Positions 1 to 6,602 of a DNA stretch of 7,721 nt are shown here, in pieces. The stretch lies in assembly GCA_028285285.1 (NCBI GenBank), contig JANQPW010000067.1, forward strand, positions 1 through 7,721, read 5' to 3'. This DNA is from Silvanigrellales bacterium. GTDB lineage: Bacteria > Bdellovibrionota_B > Oligoflexia > Silvanigrellales > Silvanigrellaceae. Positions within the stretch are counted from its first letter, which is position 1; each line of letters starts with the position of its first letter. The notes beneath the pieces were generated by a model that ran no database searches, was not told the origin of the DNA, and was given only the letters and a program-made list of their open reading frames with translations. The translations under genes and the position numbers were made by a program.

Positions 1-576
1 ACCATTCACCACAATGGTGATCTTTGAGATTCTCCGACCCGTGATTTCCAGAGCATTCAACAGAGCCGCTGAGCTCACAATGGCGGTTCCGTGTTGATCA
101 TCGTGAAAAACCGGAATGTTCAGCATTTCCCTGAGTCGTTCCTCCACCTCGAAGCACTCTGGGGCCTTGATGTCTTCAAGGTTGATGCCTCCAAACGTGG
201 GTTCAAGGGCCTTGCAGGTGCTCACGATCTCGTCGGGAGTGTTGGCGTTGATTTCAATGTCAAAACAGTCAATGTCGGCGAAGGTCTTAAACAGAACCGA
301 CTTTCCTTCCATCACGGGTTTGCTGGCAAGGGGGCCGATGTTTCCCAACCCTAAGACGGCGCTCCCATTGGAGATCACCGCAACGAGGTTACCCTTGGTG
401 GTGTATTCGAAGGCTTTGTCAGGGTCTTTTGCGATTTCTTTGCAAGGCTCTGCCACCCCCGGACTATAGGCCAGGGTGATGTCTTCCTGAGTCTTGCATT
501 CTTTGGTGATGCTGACTTCGAGTTTTCCTTTGCGTCCTTTTCGATGGTACTCAAGGGCATCTTCTCTGAGGGTCAT
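1..576 (-). CDS. NAD(P)-dependent malic enzyme, N-terminal part (cut by the left window edge)
   Basis: Malic enzyme oxidatively decarboxylates malate to pyruvate and CO2 in the cytoplasm, making NADH or NADPH. The 192 visible residues follow the bacterial MaeB-type N-terminal domain. LAYSPGVAEPC carries the catalytic Tyr37, and VMEGKSVLFKTFADID carries Lys92. INLEDIKAPECF holds the metal-binding Glu134 and Asp135, and PVFHDDQHGTA holds Asp160. The visible part stops at VVNG, where the GAGAAG dinucleotide-binding loop should begin, so the nucleotide-binding domain lies outside the window. Whether a C-terminal phosphotransacetylase-like domain follows, as in E. coli MaeB, cannot be seen, nor can cofactor choice be told. 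The ATG at 576-574 is supported by a GGAG at 589-586 with 9 bases between. It is transcribed divergently from the helix-turn-helix gene. All expected catalytic residues in this part are present and nothing looks broken. Family assignment is near certain. Confidence 0.95.
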   Translation of the reverse strand, partial: MTLREDALEYHRKGRKGKLEVSITKECKTQEDITLAYSPGVAEPCKEIAKDPDKAFEYTTKGNLVAVISNGSAVLGLGNIGPLASKPVMEGKSVLFKTFADIDCFDIEINANTPDEIVSTCKALEPTFGGINLEDIKAPECFEVEERLREMLNIPVFHDDQHGTAIVSSAALLNALEITGRRISKITIVVNG

Positions 577-686
577 CTTGCGTGTCTCCGGGTAGGCATT
601 TTCTTGCCATAAAGCTTTGTTCGTCTCGACTAAACTTCAGTGTGTGTGACGGATCGATTACCACAGATGCCACGAGAGCAACACTC

Positions 687-1262
687 ATGAGTCCAAAATC
701 CAACTCCAACACAACCGGTTCATGGCTCAAGCTAGGAGAGGCCGCCCGGGCTTTTGGGGTTTCGGAGATCACACTGCGACGCCGTGTGAAGAGCGGTAAA
801 CTTCCCTATGACTTTCGTGCAGGGAAGTACTTTGTGTTTGTTCCCGACGATGTTTCTCAAGGCCCTCAATTGAACTCGATTGATTCTGAAGAGTTGGCCA
901 AGCCGGTCTTCAGTGAGAGCAGTTTGGATAGTTCTGGGGATAGACTGCAAACCGCGGCCGATATCTTGCGACCCTACGCCCAAGCTGAGGTTGATGCTCT
1001 CGCGAACTCTTCTTCGAAGTTGTCACAACCTGAGCCGCGGGAAACCTCAGAAGAAGGACGGAGGGTCAAGCCGGGTCTCACTCTGAAAGGTCCCTCGACA
1101 GACCAGGTCGTTTCCATTCTCAAAACAGAACTTGCAGTCAAAGAAAAAGAGATCACAGAATTGAGGCGTCAGCTGGCCGATCAAAAAACTCTCATTGACG
1201 TGCTTGAGGCGGCCTATCAAGAAGTTCAGGCCGGTGGGGGCCGGCAAAATCCTGACACTTAG
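687..1262 (+). CDS. MerR/excisionase-type helix-turn-helix protein with C-terminal coiled coil
   Basis: This 191-aa soluble protein is probably a DNA-binding regulator. Residues 13-50 read as a winged helix-turn-helix of the MerR/BldC/excisionase type: WLKLGEAARAFGVSEITLRRRV, then a basic turn (KSGKLP) and a wing-like FRAGKYFVFVPDD. Residues about 51-135 are polar, rich in Ser, Glu and Pro, and probably disordered. Residues about 136-182 form a heptad-rich coiled coil (ILKTELAVKEKEITELRRQL), suggesting dimer or higher assembly. No effector-binding domain is visible, unlike classical MerR regulators. The open frame extends upstream to a GTG at 582, but that would lie in the malic enzyme leader and add 35 residues unlike any domain. 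The ATG at 687 has GAGAG at 674-678, 8 bases upstream, and leads into the domain directly. The lipoprotein gene starts 77 bases downstream. The DNA target is unknown; itself, the divergent malic enzyme gene or the lipoprotein gene are natural guesses. Confidence 0.8.
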   Translation: MSPKSNSNTTGSWLKLGEAARAFGVSEITLRRRVKSGKLPYDFRAGKYFVFVPDDVSQGPQLNSIDSEELAKPVFSESSLDSSGDRLQTAADILRPYAQAEVDALANSSSKLSQPEPRETSEEGRRVKPGLTLKGPSTDQVVSILKTELAVKEKEITELRRQLADQKTLIDVLEAAYQEVQAGGGRQNPDT

Positions 1263-1292
1263 TTGGTGCTAGGCCGAACGGCCAAACTTCTG

Positions 1293-1298
1293 CATAAT
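1293..1298 (+). promoter_or_regulatory. Possible -10 element (CATAAT) before the lipoprotein gene
   Basis: CATAAT matches five of six bases of the sigma-70 -10 consensus and lies in the 77-base gap after the helix-turn-helix gene. No good -35 hexamer sits 16-18 bases upstream; the nearest TTGGTG, at 1263-1268, is too far away. If used, transcription would begin near 1305, right at the farthest upstream possible start codon (TTG 1304). That would favour translation from TTG 1340. Weak call. Confidence 0.25.
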
Positions 1299-1328
1299 AG
1301 AGGTTGCTTTATAAATGCAATGAATTTC

Positions 1329-1333
1329 GGGAG
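1329..1333 (+). promoter_or_regulatory. Ribosome binding site deciding a TTG start for the lipoprotein
   Basis: GGGAG at 1329-1333 lies six bases before TTG 1340. This start gives MRFSSLTKL followed by a hydrophobic stretch and LLAGC, a well-formed lipoprotein signal. A second GGGAG at 1373-1377 precedes ATG 1382 by four bases. Starting there would leave only ten residues before the lipobox Cys and no basic n-region, so TTG 1340 is preferred. Confidence 0.6.
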
Positions 1334-1339
1334 TTTCTT

Positions 1340-2410
1340 TTGCGTTTCTCTTCTTTGACGAAGTTGGTTGTTGGGAGCTCGATGGTATTGTCACCTCTCC
1401 TCTTGGCTGGGTGTGGCGCGGCACCGGATGTGAGCTTGGCCAAGAGCCGACTCATGGGCTTGGGTGCGGAGGTCGTGCACGACAACCGCGGAGATGCCTT
1501 TGCCCCATTTCGCAGGCATCTCCAAGATCCTTCTCAACCCTCAGAGCTTTCTATGGTGCTTCTGGGCGATAGCATTGGCAGTTCAACTTTTGCCGGCACA
1601 AAAACAGGCCAGAATCTCGGCCTTCGTGACGGTTTGAAGATCCTCAGGGCACTGACCCTCCAGTATTTTATTCCGGAGACCGATGAGGAGTACATCGAGC
1701 GTCTGGGAAAAATCACAAGCTATAAGAGATTCAACGCCTTTGTCGGAGACAAAGCATGGAGTCATCGGAAGCAGATTGAGCAGGTCACAGGTCGGCGTGT
1801 TTCCTTCTCAAACTACTCCATACCTGGAGCGCGGTCGGACCACCTCGAAATTCAGCTTGAGAGGTTTCAGCGAGACTACCAGTTTTCAGATCGGGTTCCC
1901 AGCTATGTAGCCCTGAGCGTGGGTGGAAACGACTTCTGTGATTCCTTGCCCGTAAATGTGGCTCAGGAAAAGCTTTACAATTCCATTCGAAAAGTGAGAG
2001 AGGTGAGCCCCCAATCTCTCGTGGTGGTTTCTGGTATCCCCGATATTGTTGGGGTTTTTGAAAACTATGAGCGTTTGGCCTTTCGCTTTGGACCTGTTCG
2101 GTTCTCTTGCCGTGATCGGGCCAATCTCTTTCCTATGTGCGAGCGCTCAGCTGATCTGCTCAGTGGTGATCCTGCAGACACTGCTCGGGCACGCCGAGAC
2201 TTGGCGCGCTACCAAGAAGCTTTTGCACTTGTGGCGGCGACGATCACAGCAGAGTTCCCTGAGGAACCACCTGTGGTCTACGCAGAGCTTCCCCCGACAG
2301 GGTTTGGTGAAGGCATGGTGGCTGCTGACTGTTTTCACCCAGGTAAGAAAGGGCATGAGTCGATAGCGCGTGCAACTTGGCAGCCTGTGGAAGCAGCATT
2401 CTCATTCTAG
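1340..2410 (+). CDS. SGNH/GDSL hydrolase lipoprotein, phospholipase B-like
   Basis: This is a predicted envelope lipoprotein esterase of 356 residues. The N-terminus has basic residues (Arg2, Lys8), a hydrophobic core and the lipobox LLAG-Cys25, so signal peptidase II processing and lipid anchoring are expected. The SGNH blocks appear in order: LLGDSIGS with nucleophile Ser78, a block II Gly in IPGARSD (Gly163), SVGGNDFCD with Gly196/Asn197 of block III, and AADCFHPGKKGHE with Asp330 and His333 of block V. GGNDFC, DCFHP-KKGHE and a following Trp resemble the phospholipase B1-like branch of the superfamily more than short bacterial GDSL esterases. The likely reaction is hydrolysis of acyl esters, such as phospholipid or lysophospholipid; the substrate is inferred. 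The stop codon shares the CTAG at 2407-2410 with the convergent C45 gene, and a terminator candidate follows inside that gene. The family call is strong; the phospholipase activity is moderate. Confidence 0.85.
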   Translation: MRFSSLTKLVVGSSMVLSPLLLAGCGAAPDVSLAKSRLMGLGAEVVHDNRGDAFAPFRRHLQDPSQPSELSMVLLGDSIGSSTFAGTKTGQNLGLRDGLKILRALTLQYFIPETDEEYIERLGKITSYKRFNAFVGDKAWSHRKQIEQVTGRRVSFSNYSIPGARSDHLEIQLERFQRDYQFSDRVPSYVALSVGGNDFCDSLPVNVAQEKLYNSIRKVREVSPQSLVVVSGIPDIVGVFENYERLAFRFGPVRFSCRDRANLFPMCERSADLLSGDPADTARARRDLARYQEAFALVAATITAEFPEEPPVVYAELPPTGFGEGMVAADCFHPGKKGHESIARATWQPVEAAFSF

Positions 2411-4053
2411 GGCCAGTGGCTTCCTGAAGAGTCGTTTTTGCGCTCTTTTTGCAGCAATCGATCGAAGGGAATCAGCACAAAAGGGTTTTGAAAGGCACCC
2501 CTCAGCTCTTCCCCCTTTCCAGATGCGTAGGCGACCCAAAGGCGTTTGTCTGAATTTGCGTACACCGCATTTTGAAGGTTTCCGTGGTTTCGGGAAGCCG
2601 TTGCTCTGGAGATCACCATGGCTTCGCGTGCGCCAATGAGCTGTTTTTGTCGTTCGTAGGCCAAGAGGCGCTTCACCTGCCCAGCGTAACGTTTGCGATA
2701 GGAGCCTGTCGTGGGAGGGAACCCATGGGGGCCTGCTGCCGCTGTTTGATCGCGTCGTAGCTTTTGGCTCAGGGCAAGATCGGCTCTCACAATGGCGTGG
2801 GGAAGAGGCAGGGCATAGACCCGGCCGTCGGGCATGCGACCTTCTTCGAGCTCACGGGGATCATTGGGAAGAAAGGTGTCGTGTTGAGCCGCGTTGAGCT
2901 CTACGGCAATGGCGTTCCCTGAAGCGTCACCGAAAACAAAATTGTTTCCATAGGTATGCTGCTCAACAGAGGTCAACATTTCAGCAGCCTGGATCGCACT
3001 TTTGGACTGAGACAAGATGTCGATCATGGCCAAAGACCAAGGTGTTCCTAACGACTTTTTGTTCGAGAAAGCCCACACCTGCCCGAGCGCCACGCCATGT
3101 GCGTTCATGCCCGTAGCAACTCCCAGTTGGCCCACAAATCCTGCCGAAACAAAGGGAATAAGGCGGTCGCCCGAGGCTCGCTCGGGGAAAAATACGGTCA
3201 CGAGCGGGAAATCTTCCAGACCCATGCCTGTGGTCACGTCTGTGTTACGGGTCTGAAAGGTTTTTCCACCCTCAGTGCGAGGGCCAAAGGCCACAAAGGT
3301 GTTGCAGTTCTGATTGAGCCATTCAAGACCCAGTTGTTTTTTGGCAATGCCAATGAGCCCTTCGGCTGCGCCGAGGGTGTCAAGAGAGAAGCTCAAGTTG
3401 GTTGAGGCTATTCCAGCCACATCAATGAGGCTGCTGAGAAACTCAAGGTCGCCTGGTTCTATTGCCACGCCTTCGGTTTGAGCTCCCGCGACAATGCCGG
3501 AAATGAAGTCGTGAGTGCTTTGGGGAAAATGTGGGGAGAACAGAGCACCCACTTTTCTCCTGAGCGTGCGAGCTGCAAATGTTGGCAACAGTCCCGTCGA
3601 CTCTTGTTGGGCGAGTGCGTCAAACATTTCGAGGAGAGATTGCAGACGATGTGCGAGTAATGCTCCATACTGTTGGCCCATTGTGTGGAAATCTCCCCGT
3701 AGCACGACAACGGGAAGGGCTTGGCTCCACTCTGGTCTCTTTTGAGAAAGTTCAAGCAACTCTGCCCGTTCGTACTTCCTCAGAAGTGTTAACTCGGAGT
3801 GGGTGCTTGGAGAGGCTTCTTCAGCATTCTCTGCAGCGAACTGTTCTGAAAAACTCTTTCTTTGTTTGGCTAGCACGTCTGCAGAGATGAGGCTCAGACC
3901 CGACGCACGGTCAGCGATGCTCTCTGCTTGGGGCAGTGCTCGAAGGCGCAGTTTTTCTTGAAGATTTGCCAGAAGAAACAGTCCTGCGAACAACAGGGCT
4001 CCGAGTGAAGGAAGAAGAACTTGGATGGCCAATTGTTTCTTTTTCTGGTGCAC
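2407..4053 (-). CDS. C45 family autoproteolytic acyltransferase/hydrolase (Ntn fold), membrane-anchored
   Basis: The 548-residue protein resembles the acyl-CoA:6-aminopenicillanate acyltransferase family (peptidase C45), Ntn enzymes that cut themselves before a Cys and then hydrolyse or transfer amide-linked acyl groups. Residues 9-30 form one hydrophobic segment after a KKK cluster, an anchor or export signal. LRGDFHTMGQQYG (118-130) is the usual entry motif. QNCNTFVAFG places the probable nucleophile at Cys250, the only cysteine in the protein. TRNTDV gives Arg269 and Asp272, spaced like the Arg-x-x-Asp pair of related bile salt hydrolases. GNNFVFGDASGNAIAVELN (369-387) and SRNHGNLQNAVYA (487-499) match later family blocks. 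Cleavage before Cys250 would leave an unusually long N-terminal chain. The start is GTG 4053, with AGGA at 4065-4062 eight bases upstream. It is divergent from the ceramidase-like gene. The real substrate is unknown; penicillin chemistry should not be assumed. Confidence 0.85.
   Translation of the reverse strand: MHQKKKQLAIQVLLPSLGALLFAGLFLLANLQEKLRLRALPQAESIADRASGLSLISADVLAKQRKSFSEQFAAENAEEASPSTHSELTLLRKYERAELLELSQKRPEWSQALPVVVLRGDFHTMGQQYGALLAHRLQSLLEMFDALAQQESTGLLPTFAARTLRRKVGALFSPHFPQSTHDFISGIVAGAQTEGVAIEPGDLEFLSSLIDVAGIASTNLSFSLDTLGAAEGLIGIAKKQLGLEWLNQNCNTFVAFGPRTEGGKTFQTRNTDVTTGMGLEDFPLVTVFFPERASGDRLIPFVSAGFVGQLGVATGMNAHGVALGQVWAFSNKKSLGTPWSLAMIDILSQSKSAIQAAEMLTSVEQHTYGNNFVFGDASGNAIAVELNAAQHDTFLPNDPRELEEGRMPDGRVYALPLPHAIVRADLALSQKLRRDQTAAAGPHGFPPTTGSYRKRYAGQVKRLLAYERQKQLIGAREAMVISRATASRNHGNLQNAVYANSDKRLWVAYASGKGEELRGAFQNPFVLIPFDRLLQKERKNDSSGSHWP
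2427..2450 (+). terminator. Candidate rho-independent terminator for the lipoprotein gene, inside the opposing coding sequence
   Basis: AAGAG (2427-2431) pairs with CTCTT (2443-2447). The stem can extend over one bulged base by CG/CG around a TTTTTG loop. A run of five T residues (2446-2450) overlaps the 3' arm and its end. The hairpin begins 17 bases past the lipoprotein stop on the plus strand, as expected for a terminator. On the minus strand the same bases encode Lys-Glu-Arg-Lys-Asn near the C-terminus of the C45 protein. The stem is short and AU-rich at its base, so efficiency is uncertain. Confidence 0.45.
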
Positions 4054-4061
4054 GAATGATT

Positions 4062-4065
4062 TCCT
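4062..4065 (-). promoter_or_regulatory. Ribosome binding site supporting the GTG start of the C45 gene
   Basis: On the minus strand AGGA (4065-4062, within CACAGGAAATC) precedes GTG 4053 by eight bases. The resulting N-terminus, MHQKKK then a hydrophobic stretch, is a sensible membrane-targeting signal, so the GTG is taken as the true start. Confidence 0.6.
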
Positions 4066-4123
4066 GTGTGGGGGCCGGCTCTGTCCATTGCAGAGCTTAA
4101 GAGATCGTTTCGGAATATTGGTC

Positions 4124-4132
4124 TGCTAAGAT
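4124..4132 (+). promoter_or_regulatory. Possible extended -10 promoter for the ceramidase-like gene
   Basis: TGCTAAGAT at 4124-4132 fits an extended -10 pattern (TG, one base, then TAAGAT, five of six matches to TATAAT). It lies about 60 bases before ATG 4195 in the 141-base gap between two divergent genes. No good -35 hexamer stands 16-18 bases upstream, which extended -10 promoters tolerate. I could not find a convincing promoter facing the C45 gene. Confidence 0.35.
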
Positions 4133-4194
4133 GAGGGAGCGAGCTGAGAAGCCTTTCCGGGTTTCCACGAAGTGGGGGGTTGATTCCGTAATTC

Positions 4195-5703
4195 ATGCAA
4201 AATATTGTTTTAGCTTTGAAAATCTCAATCTTCGTGGCTTTTGGTTTGGTGTTGAGCCTCAGCGTGGTGTTGGTGCTGATGTGGAGGGTATCGGCAGATG
4301 CAAATCATGGCCCCCTGTTGCAGGTGCTGCACCGACAGCCTTTGACAGATCTGCCGGCTCCTCAGTTCAGTGTTTGTGAAGTTGCTGCAGAAGATCAGGG
4401 CGGCACCCCGGAGATCGTAGCAAATATCGGTCACGCCAAAGCCACGATTGGCGCAGAAGCTGGTCGACTGTTAGCAGGTTATGGCTTTTTTCCTTTCTCT
4501 CCTTGGGGTGGACGAAGGCTTTTAAGGCCCGACACCTTTGAATTGAGTGTGTCGACAGTTTCTTTGAAGGGGGTCATATGGGTACTTGTTGTTGTTGATA
4601 CCGTGGGCATTGATTCGACTTTTAGTCAAAAATTGAAAAGTGAGGTCAAGAGTGTGTTGGAGCGCCGGGGTCATGGAGCGGCGTGTGCCTTGGTCACTCT
4701 TGTGGCCTCTCACACACATTCCTCCGTTGATGTCGTTGGGCTTTGGGGAGGCTCGACCCCCTCGGGGTGGGCAGCAATCAGAGCTGCGTTCTTTGGCGAC
4801 TCTACACATGAACGTCGGGCGCACATGGTCCATGAATCTCACCGACGGGAAATCGCTGATGCTGTTGCCATGGCGACGGCACAGGCGCTGGAAAGGGAAG
4901 CTCCGCTCAAAGGAGTGGCTTGGTCTCATCACTCCGCACCAACGACCAGGTCTCAGGGTGAGCACAACATTCGTGTTTTGAGCTTGGTCGGAGCGCGGCC
5001 TGAGAACGTTCTGCAGTTTTGGTTTGCCGATGCTCACGCAGCAACTGATCAGGGGAAGTTGTTTTCGGAGCCTTTTTTCACAGGAGACTTTCCAGAAGCT
5101 TTGCGAGATCTTTCGGCGAGCGAATTTGTTTTCTTGCCTGCGCGCATTGGCAACGTCTACCCCATAGAAAAGCCAGACTTTTGGCTGAAGTCTTGGCTGC
5201 CTGAGAACTTATTGGGGGGAACAGAATCCGTGAGCCCTGTGTCGGCAATACGGCTGAGGGAGGCTTTTTTTTGTGTTGAACCAACACTGCAGCTGTATTC
5301 TTTGCTTGCGTTTTGGAAGAGGCGATGGGTCGGGTCATCAAAGACCCCCTGTGGTGACAGCCGGCTTGTGAGAGTTGAGGTTCAACAGGTTCACATTGCG
5401 GGAAGAGAGCTTGTTTTCACACCCTTCGAGTTGTTTCATGAGCTCGCTTTTTCTCTTGAGCATTCCAAAGATGTGCCGCGGGAATATGTTTCCCTTGCCA
5501 ATGGAATTCTGGGGTATGGCCTTAGTGCGGCTCAGTTTTGCACTCTCATCAGTTCGAAATCAGGAACAAGTGCAGAAACCAAACGGAGGGAATGTGAGCT
5601 GGCCGGCACACTTGAACGTTCGCGTGCTAAACCTTATCACTCTCTCACCGCAGTCTTTTCCGAAGCAGAGTCGCTGCTTCAAGCGCTCCTTATAGAAAAA
5701 TAG
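4195..5703 (+). CDS. Membrane-anchored neutral/alkaline ceramidase-like hydrolase
   Basis: The 502-residue protein resembles neutral/alkaline (non-lysosomal) ceramidases, zinc enzymes that cleave the N-acyl amide of ceramide. Residues 4-30 are one transmembrane segment with no clear cleavage site. The family order is visible: GYGFFPFSPWGGRRLLRP (95-112), ASHTHSS with His173 and His175, WFADAHA with His281, FVFLPARIGNVYP (312-324), FTPFELFHE with Glu412, and LANGILGYGLSAAQF with Tyr441. As I recall the Pseudomonas enzyme, zinc is held by His97, His204, Glu411 and Tyr448; these match His173, His281, Glu412 and Tyr441, and the His-His spacing is nearly identical. The Ser expected in GDVSP is Tyr here (GNVYP), so true ceramidase activity is doubtful. 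The protein is shorter than classical ceramidases, with no room for their C-terminal domain. ATG 4195 is the only good start, since an in-frame stop lies just upstream; its ribosome binding site is weak. The fold call is good, the substrate open. Confidence 0.75.
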   Translation: MQNIVLALKISIFVAFGLVLSLSVVLVLMWRVSADANHGPLLQVLHRQPLTDLPAPQFSVCEVAAEDQGGTPEIVANIGHAKATIGAEAGRLLAGYGFFPFSPWGGRRLLRPDTFELSVSTVSLKGVIWVLVVVDTVGIDSTFSQKLKSEVKSVLERRGHGAACALVTLVASHTHSSVDVVGLWGGSTPSGWAAIRAAFFGDSTHERRAHMVHESHRREIADAVAMATAQALEREAPLKGVAWSHHSAPTTRSQGEHNIRVLSLVGARPENVLQFWFADAHAATDQGKLFSEPFFTGDFPEALRDLSASEFVFLPARIGNVYPIEKPDFWLKSWLPENLLGGTESVSPVSAIRLREAFFCVEPTLQLYSLLAFWKRRWVGSSKTPCGDSRLVRVEVQQVHIAGRELVFTPFELFHELAFSLEHSKDVPREYVSLANGILGYGLSAAQFCTLISSKSGTSAETKRRECELAGTLERSRAKPYHSLTAVFSEAESLLQALLIEK

Positions 5704-5716
5704 GGCAAAAGTTGCT

Positions 5717-5747
5717 GCCTCATCGACTTTGATTCTGAGGCTATTTT
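5717..5747 (+). terminator. Candidate terminator after the ceramidase-like gene
   Basis: GCCTCA (5717-5722) and TGAGGC (5736-5741) form a perfect six-pair stem with a 13-base loop, followed by TATTTT (5742-5747). It begins 14 bases after the stop codon at 5703, the usual place for an intrinsic terminator. The large loop and short T tract make it moderate. It would separate the ceramidase-like gene from the barrel protein gene. Confidence 0.45.
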
Positions 5748-5843
5748 GAGATTGAAGAGTCTGGCTGGCACTCCATGCAATCTTTTCTGTGATTGGCTCC
5801 TCCCTTAATTTCGAAACAGAGACACGGGAACCAGACCCATGAG

Positions 5844-5850
5844 AAGGAGG
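5844..5850 (+). promoter_or_regulatory. Strong Shine-Dalgarno sequence (AAGGAGG) setting the start of the barrel protein
   Basis: AAGGAGG is a full match to the anti-Shine-Dalgarno complement and ends five bases before ATG 5856. The frame is open back to 5793, but only the start at 5856 yields an N-terminal signal peptide. This is the strongest ribosome binding site in the window, suggesting high expression of this protein. Confidence 0.8.
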
Positions 5851-5855
5851 GATTT

Positions 5856-6587
5856 ATGTCTGTTCCAACACTAGTTAAGTTGATCCTAATGTTCGTTGCA
5901 GGTTGGGGAGTGCTCCAAACAGCGGAGGCCCAGGTGGCAACCCGAAGTCAGATATACGGGGGCAAACTCACACGATTCACGCCCACAGCATTTGTGCGGG
6001 GAGAGTATGGCCTGCAAACCTATGACAGTGAGGTGGTTGACGGTCAAGCCACGGGAGGCACCACCACATTTGTGGCAGGGGGGTATGCGGGAGAGGAGCG
6101 TCAGCTCGGTATTTTTGCGAGCCGAAACTCTACCGACATGACTTTTGAGCGAAACAACTCCGATGTGAGCACAGTGATCACCGATGTTGTGCTGCAACCG
6201 CGTATTTGGTGGCTTTTTCCTGCTGTCATGTTCAATGCAACAGAGATTCAGGTCGACGCAACTGATGACACCTCAGACTTGAACGTGAAGTCTCAGGGTG
6301 TGGGCGCAGGGCTTGGGCTGCACGTGCCTATTTCAGACCGATTCAAACTGTTTGCCGACCTCAGCTATGTGGAGGCCATTTGGACCTTGGAGTCGGAGGG
6401 AAAAGATGTGTTGGTTCAGCCTCGAACAAGGCTAGATGCGGGTGCCGCGTATAATATTTGGGAACACATTATGAACGTTCAAGTTGGGTTCAAGTACGAG
6501 AAGTCAGGCTTGAAGGTGGCGGGCACCGACTTTACTGAGGTGCAGTCTTCTCCCTATGCTGGGCTGCAACTGGGGATCTACTTTTAG
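5856..6587 (+). CDS. Putative small outer-membrane beta-barrel protein
   Basis: I do not recognise a specific family. The 243-residue product begins with a clear Sec signal peptide: Lys8, a hydrophobic core (LILMFVAGWGVL) and an AEA cleavage site before Gln26. The mature chain is rich in alternating polar/apolar stretches with Gly, Asn, Asp and Thr, such as TTTFVAGGYA, RQLGIFASRN, VGAGLGLHV, FKLFADLSYV, LDAGAAYNI and MNVQVGFKYE. It ends in YAGLQLGIYF, a last strand with terminal Phe as recognised by the BAM machinery. Size and strand count suit an eight- to ten-strand barrel of the OmpA-N/OmpW size class. No cysteine was seen in the mature part. The gene follows the ceramidase-like gene on the same strand by 152 bases, with a terminator candidate between, so it is probably transcribed alone. 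It is convergent with the FeeM-like gene, 15 bases apart. It could be a passive pore, adhesin or lipid carrier; nothing here decides. Confidence 0.75.
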   Translation: MSVPTLVKLILMFVAGWGVLQTAEAQVATRSQIYGGKLTRFTPTAFVRGEYGLQTYDSEVVDGQATGGTTTFVAGGYAGEERQLGIFASRNSTDMTFERNNSDVSTVITDVVLQPRIWWLFPAVMFNATEIQVDATDDTSDLNVKSQGVGAGLGLHVPISDRFKLFADLSYVEAIWTLESEGKDVLVQPRTRLDAGAAYNIWEHIMNVQVGFKYEKSGLKVAGTDFTEVQSSPYAGLQLGIYF

Positions 6588-6602
6588 GTGGTGAACTTGC
6601 CT

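Noticed and set aside
582..686. Upstream GTG start (582) that would lengthen the helix-turn-helix protein by 35 residues
   Set aside because: The extension overlaps the leader and ribosome binding site of the divergent malic enzyme gene and resembles no domain. ATG 687 has its own purine-rich site at suitable spacing.
1272..1283. GGCC-GAAC-GGCC hairpin after the helix-turn-helix gene, as a terminator
   Set aside because: The stem has only four pairs and no T tract follows, so it does not meet the pattern of an intrinsic terminator.
4522..5037. 171-aa open frame on the minus strand within the ceramidase-like gene
   Set aside because: It is fully antisense to a gene whose motifs are clearly in the plus frame. 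Its translation shows no recognisable domain and has the Arg/Pro/Cys-rich look of a shadow frame.
5766..5780. TGGCAC...TGCAA before the barrel gene, resembling a sigma-54 -24/-12 promoter
   Set aside because: The spacing between the GG and GC elements is eight bases instead of the required ten, and the second element lacks a TTGC match.
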